Of a stretch of 64,000 bases of DNA, positions 58,084 through 64,000 are shown piece after piece. Origin of the DNA: Craterostigma plantagineum (Eukaryota; Streptophyta; Magnoliopsida; Lamiales; Linderniaceae); NCBI GenBank assembly GCA_027422505.1, contig JAPQWV010001589.1, forward strand, positions 17,001 to 81,000, read 5' to 3'. The position numbers were made by a program, and so were the translations under genes. The notes beneath the pieces were generated by a model. It searched no databases. It saw only the letters and a program-made list of their open reading frames with translations, and was not told the origin of the DNA. Positions within the stretch are counted from its first letter, which is position 1, and the number at the start of each line of letters is the position of its first letter.

Positions 58084-60274
58084 GAACTTCAGCTTGAGCA
58101 AGTGCAGAAAATTTACAAAAGATGAAAGGATGAAAAAGACAAAGACGAAAGAGAAAAATGCCGAAGAAAAGGAGAACGATGAAGGAATGGAAGATGACGT
58201 AAAGCTCACTATTCCCAAAATGTTCCCTTCCCTTCTTAGTCATAACCAAATTAAAGCCTTCAAAGTCCCTTTAATTCCAAAACGAAGATCTCTCACTCGG
58301 TGAAATGATTAAAAGAACATCGATCACATGTAAATTGACTTAATATGACTTGTATTGACTTGAGTGATATAAATATAAAAATCCCTAGTCAAAAATAAAT
58401 GAGCGCTAGAGCGAACCTAGTGAGATTTGTCGAAATGGACCCTACTTTGAACTTACGACTTTAGTTTGTTGATAGGATTTGACGACTTAAAATCTTATAA
58501 GTGTCTTGTGAATTGTTAGACGTGACAAATGATTGAAGCAAAATAATCTGACCCCATACTATTAATAAAACTAGTATATAATAATAAGAAAATAATAATA
58601 AATATATATACATGTATAATAATAATATTAATAAAATAAAAAATATATGTATAAAAATATTTTTCGCACATTTAATCTTATTTTGCATCTATGCGGAATT
58701 GATTAAATGCGAATTCCTTGCTCATACCCTCACGCAATACTTTGAATACATGATTAGGGGACCATGTATCTAGGAGAAATCGTCCAAATTGCGTACTACA
58801 TTTTGGGCTTGTATTATTTTCACACTTAAAACCTCTGATAAGCCCAATTAGAAACAGTAACTCTTACAGTCGAAAATCCTTAAATACACGCATAAACCTC
58901 TAATCAAAAATTAAAGTCGAAAGTTTTCTCTAGCGAAAAACCCGAAAATACAAAAACAAAATCTTTCAAAATCTTCAATTCTTCAACTGATTTTTGTCTT
59001 TTTAAGGTAGATTCGACGTCATTTAGGCGATTGCGTGTGATTAAACTCTATTTGCGTCTACATTTTGTGATTTTTTGCCTGATTTTCTGTGAAGATTTCT
59101 CTGTTCTTAACTGTAAAACCATGAAGAATCGTTTCTCACGATTTAGACCTGTTCCTATGCTTAAGATGGGTCTGGATTTGCGAGTATAGACAGTCCTTAG
59201 GTTCACAGTCACTCTGATGGTGCAGATTTTCAACCTTCTACGTTTTAGGGCTAAGATTTAGATTCGACAAAAAACTGGATTTTTGAAGGTTTGAAGCAGT
59301 CAAAGAACTTTCTCGATCACAAACAGTTTCAATCGAATTTTAATTTGATTGAGATACTGTTTGCAGCGTAAAAGTTTTTCGATGGCTAAAATTTGACTTA
59401 GTCGTTAAAGATAATTGACGTAGGTTGCAAAATCGCTTACCATCGAGAAATCTAATCTTGATTTCACATGAGAGAAAGATTACTGAGCGAAATAGATAAA
59501 TTAGGTGCAATTAAGTCTCGAGCGAAAATCTTAACATCGAGTAGTAAATTTCGATTTCAATTTTGTTCACGGTTGTAAATTTTAGTGACGAGAAAATTAA
59601 TTTTTCGACGATAAAATTTCTCGATCGTAAAAGAACTTAGAGATGATTTTAATTGATCGAAAATTTTCTCGGCGAGTTATCTAGTTTCTCGGTATCAATT
59701 TTCTGGATCGTAAAATTTCGCAGCGCAAATTTATTTTAAAATCGAAAAACTTTCTCGCTCGATAATCTTCACAGCGAAAATTTTATTCACGCGTGAGAAA
59801 TTTTTCGATCGTAAATTTACACGGCAAAATTTTCTCGATCGTAAAATTTATCGCTACAGTACCATGGTTTTAAGTTCAAACACTTAGAAAATTTCTCATA
59901 GTCTTTTTCACTGTAGCGAACTTCAACGAATAAAATTTTCGATCGAAAAATAGAACGGAGATTTGAAATTGAAAATTCGCATTTAGGAAATCAATTTGAG
60001 AATTTCAATTCTCGCGCAAAAGCACGGAGTGAACAGTGTATTTCAACACTTAGAAAATTTTCGACCAAACTGTCAAAACATTTTATGCCTATGTCGAAAA
60101 TTTCATTATCTCTCCAATGATTCCGTATAACCTATGTGCAAAATTCATGATTTCAAATGTAAATTGGTCAAACATGCAATGATATAATTACTTACTATGG
60201 TTTGATAAATTCAAATTTCGACTCAAATTAAGTTTTGGACTAATGATTTGTTTTTCTAAATTGTCCTATTTCAG

Positions 60275-63200
60275 ATGGCAAACTTTCCAGCTTACGACCA
60301 CATGTACGATCATAACTTGTACCTAAGTGTACCAGACACTAACTATCAGCTCGACACGACCACCTTCCGATGTCCTGAATCATAGTGTCAATCCTTCAAG
60401 GCCATCCCCTCTGGCATGCTCTCACGGTGACGGCCTCTGTACTGATGGTCTACCTTCAACAATTTTGGGGGATGATCAAAAGCCTCACTGTTGACGGCAC
60501 ATACCGATTCACCACGGTGATTGGGACAAGGCACATCCGCTTCAACAAAGATGATCTTGGCATCACTTTGGACTTATCGTTCAGCCACAACTATGACCCT
60601 CTGCCCACGGTGCAGAGATGGTGCGTGACTTCCTTCACATGGGATACCGTCTGCCGCTCACTAAGCTTGCCCAAGTCCAGAGCAACGGCATCCCTCACCC
60701 ATGGAAGACATTGTTGGAATTATCAACAATGTCTTTTGCCAAAGCATGCAGGCTTCGACAAAGGAAACGGCCACATTCTCAGAATCTTCCACGGGATTAT
60801 GTTCTCTAGAAATTACGATTTCGCTCAACTGATCTGGAATGACTTACCTGAACAGATCAGACAACAAGAGAACAAGAGATCGAAGAATGTACCATACGCT
60901 CCGTGGTTCTCTGTTATTATTAGACAATTCATGGAGATGTACGAGCAGAGCATCCCTCGTCTAACTTCTGGAGGGAATTACCAACCACCACGGCTAAAAT
61001 TCTTCCACAACCCAAAGCTGACGGATTTGGATCAGCCGTCCATGGCCATTCCGTTTGAGCTGCTGCGGCTCGCCGACCCCTCGAGAGCCGAATATCAAAG
61101 ATTCTGCCGGGACAATCATCTCATCGATCAGATGATCAGAGGGCCCCCAACAGACTTCCATGTGAGCACTCCCCACCGACAGCAACAACCTAGCCCCGAG
61201 GCCGAACTGATAGACCAGGTGGCCGAGGAGCTAGAACAGGAGCCTCCACCTCATGACGTGCAACTACCTGATGAAGATGCCACGTTGATTGATGCAGTGG
61301 CAGAAGAGTTGGAACTAGAGGCTCCACAACAACCTCTAGGTGCTGAAGTGCCCATCATAGTCGGCGTAGTTCCAAGATCACTTGAGGAGATCCTACAACA
61401 GGCAACACAGCCCGGAGCTGAAACGAAGCATAGCTCACCTCCACTGGCTACAAGACCAGAGATCGAGGCTCTGATCTCCACGATTCAACACAACGAGCCT
61501 CAGGTGACGGAACAAGCTGGAGAGGATGTTGCACGAGAACCTTCCCCTCACTTGGCTACCTCATCAGACACCGAGTCCGATGAGGACATCCAACTCATGA
61601 GACGGACTCAGAGGCGATTGAGCATCCGATTAGAGTCCCTCTTCACCACCGTCACCACCACATCAGACACAGTGCCCGTCATCACTCCAAGTGGTGAGGC
61701 CGAAGTCCAGCTGCCAATCATCACCAGTCCAGCCCCTACCGTGTCTGATATGCAGGTTCACTCTGAACCTTTAACAACAACCCTAGAGGAGAATCTCCAT
61801 GATTCAACTCAAGGATTGGGTGGAGTCTCGAACAGTCACAACCTCAAGTGACTACGAGCCAACCTGAGGAGCCGGTGTCTGCTCAAGGGTTGTCAACAGG
61901 TGACATTGGTCGACCTGGTCCATCATCGACGGATGCGTCCATCCCATATGTGACTGAAGACCATCTTCAGGCCACTCTCTCCGCAGCACTAAGTTCTTTC
62001 GAAGAAAAAATCATGGAGAGTGTGCAGAATGCAATCGAGACATCCCGCCAAAGATCGTGGGAAAGCACCCGTCTCGGAGCCGTCTTCATCACAACCTAAT
62101 ATCACACCCACTCAACCCACACAACCCTTCCCTATCGCCACACCCATCCTCACACACAACCTCATAAACCCAGCCACCATACCCATCAGCGACCTCCACT
62201 CGATATTAGTCGCTCGCCTACTCGAGTTGACTACTCGAATGCCGGAAGAAGAGGATCTATTTCGCCATCTCGTGGACCGTCCTGAACCTACCGAATCATG
62301 CCGAGGGCAAGACTCCCATTCCTGACGTCGACATGACAACCCAAATGATCAAGGTCGCCATGAGGGGAGAAAAGTCGTAGGATCATGACAAGAAGTCAGA
62401 GACAAGGCTCGGGCACAACACAGACGAGTGCTGGAGCCGCTGAAACCTCGCAACCCACTACCCAAACAACCACCACCACGCACCGCATCACTCATACAAC
62501 CCAAACCGGCCCACAATTTGCCTTAAGGACGCCTCTGCCTACACCAACGATTCTCACAAGCCCCTTGCTTCCGAAAGAAGAAGCAAGTGATGCCATGCTC
62601 GTGGCCCTGGCGCAGACCCAAGCTACTCCCTCAGCTGCTCAAGAGTAATCGGAACCGTTAGGACATTGTGTCAATCCTCATGAATTCCTCGACAAGTACA
62701 TACTCGAAGGACAGTGGATGACCCATTCCATGCCCGACGAGCATCAGAGACAACGGCTTAAGGACGTTCGTCAGTTCTTACCGCAAGCTTCGGTGGACCT
62801 TGTGCTGATAGAAGACGAAGAGGTTCCAGAGTTGATTGCACAACGGGCGGTTTCCCCCACAAGACAAATTCCAGGGACCGTTCGGATCAGAAATCCTCTT
62901 CCTTGAAGAAATTCAAGAGCACATTTGGAGCTCACCGAACAAGGTCAAGAAGCTGAATGAGTTCGAGATAAGAGGGATCTCCCACTGGGATCAGCAAAAG
63001 AGAATGACATATCTCTGGATGCTGACCCACCTTGGACCTGACATGAGATTGCGGATGACTAAAGCACAAGCCAAGAGGCATTATAAGAGTCTATCTCCCA
63101 TATGTCAGCTCCTCAGTGTCTTTTGTGCCAAATGAGGACTTCCAACACCATACTATGCCATTGAGCGAGTAGAAAGAACTCGAGAGGAATTGAGAGAGAG

Positions 63201-63793
63201 CGACCTACCATATCGCCCTGCCGAGGAGGTGTACAACCTCTACCACCTATATGTTGAGAAATACAGGGGTCCTCAAGGCTTCATCAAGAAAGAAGCACTC
63301 GAGGGACTCTAGCGGTACATGATACGCCAAGTCAAGTACTTCACAGCGCACGACCTTCAGATGGCTCTGGAGAGCAACATGAAGAAGGTCAACATGACCG
63401 CACCGCTCAACAAGGTACCTTCGAAGGGCCTCCCAATAATCACGTGCACATCAGATCAGTGTTAGGCATCACCTACCACAACCCAATCGCTAAGAAGACT
63501 AGGTTGATGTTGAGGACTGAAGTACACAAATTTTGTGATGGATGCTCAAGGCCATCAGGAAAAACATGGAGAAACGGTTGGAAGAGATCAACAGAGAGAC
63601 GATGATGATGATCCATAGGTACGTGAGAGAACATCCGCTCCTAATGGAACTACTTGATGAAATCGAGGAGCGACTGGAGCTGAGGAACACACTCAGGAAT
63701 TCCGAACATGCACTGGGCTTGCGCAGATCGTATTATGCCAGACGAGGACAGACAGCGCCGAAGAGAAATCAAGCACAAAGGGGTAGAATGTAG
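60275..63793 (+). pseudogene. ORF3 of copia copy D (third ORF, function unknown)
   Basis: It starts MANFPAYDHMYDHNLYLSVP right after CTATTTCAG. A one-base loss near 60380 is followed by a 488-codon open run (60385-61851). That run carries GHPLWHALTVTASVLMVYLQ, GTRHIRFNKDDLGITLDLSF, HAGFDKGNGHILRIFH, NYDFAQLIWNDLPEQIR, the acidic VAEELEQEPP repeats and DTESDEDIQLM. A pair of compensating shifts (about 60612 and 60725) garbles ~38 residues. Further on are a Thr/Gln-rich low-complexity segment, FEIRGISHWDQQKRMTYLWM, YVEKYRGPQGFIKK, and the end RRSYYARRGQTAPKRNQAQR. The span is ~1,170 codons with about six breaks. It is collinear with ORF3 of copy C over its whole length. Nothing shows its activity; a basic C-terminus and acidic middle are the only general hints. 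Confidence 0.74.
63777..63788 (+). other. Polypurine tract of copy D, with one transversion
   Basis: AAAGGGGTAGAA before the LTR TGTAGGATATC. Compared with copy C one G is T, which breaks the purine run. Confidence 0.75.
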
Positions 63794-64000
63794 GATATCA
63801 ATATAGTTGTGCTATTATTTAATTAGTTGTCTTCATAGATTGGAGTTTTTATTGTAATAGTCCTTGGTTTAGGACTTAGTTTGTTATTTATACCAAGTAT
63901 GTTTGGTATAAATAGATGTACAAACGTTGAGCTTAATAGAGAATTTTTGAGTAATTGATCCGAAAGGCTTGGAAATCCAATTCTAGAGAGAAAAAATCAG
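63789..64000 (+). repeat. Copia copy D 3' LTR, cut by the window edge
   Basis: TGTAGGATATC... matches the copy A and C LTRs through the TATA region and the shared ATTGATCCGAAAGGCTTG block. About 150 bp should lie beyond the window. Confidence 0.85.
63886..63915 (+). promoter_or_regulatory. TATA box within LTR hairpin, copy D
   Basis: ATTTATACCAA and TTGGTATAAAT form a perfect 11 bp inverted repeat around six bases. The second arm contains TATAAATA (63907-63914). Confidence 0.6.

Larger units (their letters stand above)
54862..60274 (+). other. Post-pol spacer of copy D, partly duplicated, non-coding
   Basis: No gene is supported. It has the same order as C 33621-37643: four-unit repeat (55545-55855), purine tracts (56210-56520) and a TCGATCG region (56570-57900). 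At 58069-58083 there is a 15 bp gypsy-1 LTR terminus. Then the spacer restarts from the end of the four-unit repeat (GAACTTCAGCTTGAGCA) with a second AT-rich block (58560-58660) and a second TCGATCG region (58790-60060). It ends CTATTTCAG at the ORF3 ATG. Confidence 0.7.
41414..64000 (+). mobile_element. Copia copy D, split by gypsy-2
   Basis: It starts within the gag end (corresponding to C 30211), continues through protease and integrase to 42508, resumes after gypsy-2 at 53295, and goes on through RT remnants, spacer and ORF3 to a 3' LTR cut by the window edge. With gypsy-2 removed it spans about 11.8 kb. It has an internal RT deletion and a duplicated spacer. Confidence 0.8.

Noticed and set aside
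1..64000. Host protein-coding genes
   Set aside because: Every coding signal I can recognise belongs to a transposable element. The unassigned left-edge ORF is the only possible exception.

Overview
This window is plant nuclear DNA made almost entirely of nested and decayed transposable elements. I see no host gene, no functional tRNA or rRNA gene and no CRISPR. The host is a flowering plant: the window holds Ty1/copia and Ty3/gypsy elements primed by initiator-Met tRNA, a plant-type LINE reverse transcriptase, a tRNA-derived SINE and a fragment of the 'putative plant transposon protein' family. From memory, proteins resembling the N-terminal domain of the third ORF described below are common in asterid genomes, so an asterid is a weak guess.

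Layout. 1-713: edge-truncated ORF and its leader, possibly a LINE ORF1 (minus). 1142-1850: broken Transposase_32-type gene, cut by gypsy-1. 1851-9080: gypsy-1 (minus), a gag-only element with ~3 kb LTRs and no pol. 9081-9602: relic of a copia 3' end. 9603-10367: ORF3 fragment (plus). 10368-12727: 5'-truncated LINE (minus). 12728-16359: copia copy A (minus), LTR-PBS-gag, carrying a SINE. 16360-17440: plus-strand gag/protease relic. 17455-26495: copia copy B (minus), gag-pol-spacer. 26496-41413: copia copy C (plus), leader-gag-pol-4 kb spacer-ORF3-PPT-LTR. 41414-64000: copia copy D (plus), its integrase split by gypsy-2 (42509-53289, minus), then the rest of pol, a partly duplicated spacer, ORF3 and the start of its 3' LTR at the window edge.

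The most interesting entity is the large copia family (copies A-D). It has short ~350-380 bp LTRs, gag and pol in different frames, and a long non-coding spacer after pol. A third ORF of about 1,150 codons (ORF3) ends exactly at the PPT/LTR border. In copies C and D the ORF3 ATG directly follows a pyrimidine tract plus CAG, like a 3' splice site. The spacer holds a conserved four-unit repeat, two conserved G-rich purine tracts and a region dense in TCGATCG-like motifs; the gag leader has the same kind of motif. The two gypsy families also carry arrays of short family-specific CG-containing motifs in their LTRs.

Gypsy-2 is a recent insertion: its LTRs are about 99% identical and it has a 5 bp target duplication (ACAAG). 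It is already dead: its integrase has Lys in place of the catalytic Glu, and there are two nonsense codons and two frame breaks. All copia copies are pseudogenes, so these parts document family architecture rather than a working element. Coordinates of degenerate boundaries are good to roughly 5-20 bases; LTR ends and ORF ends are tighter.
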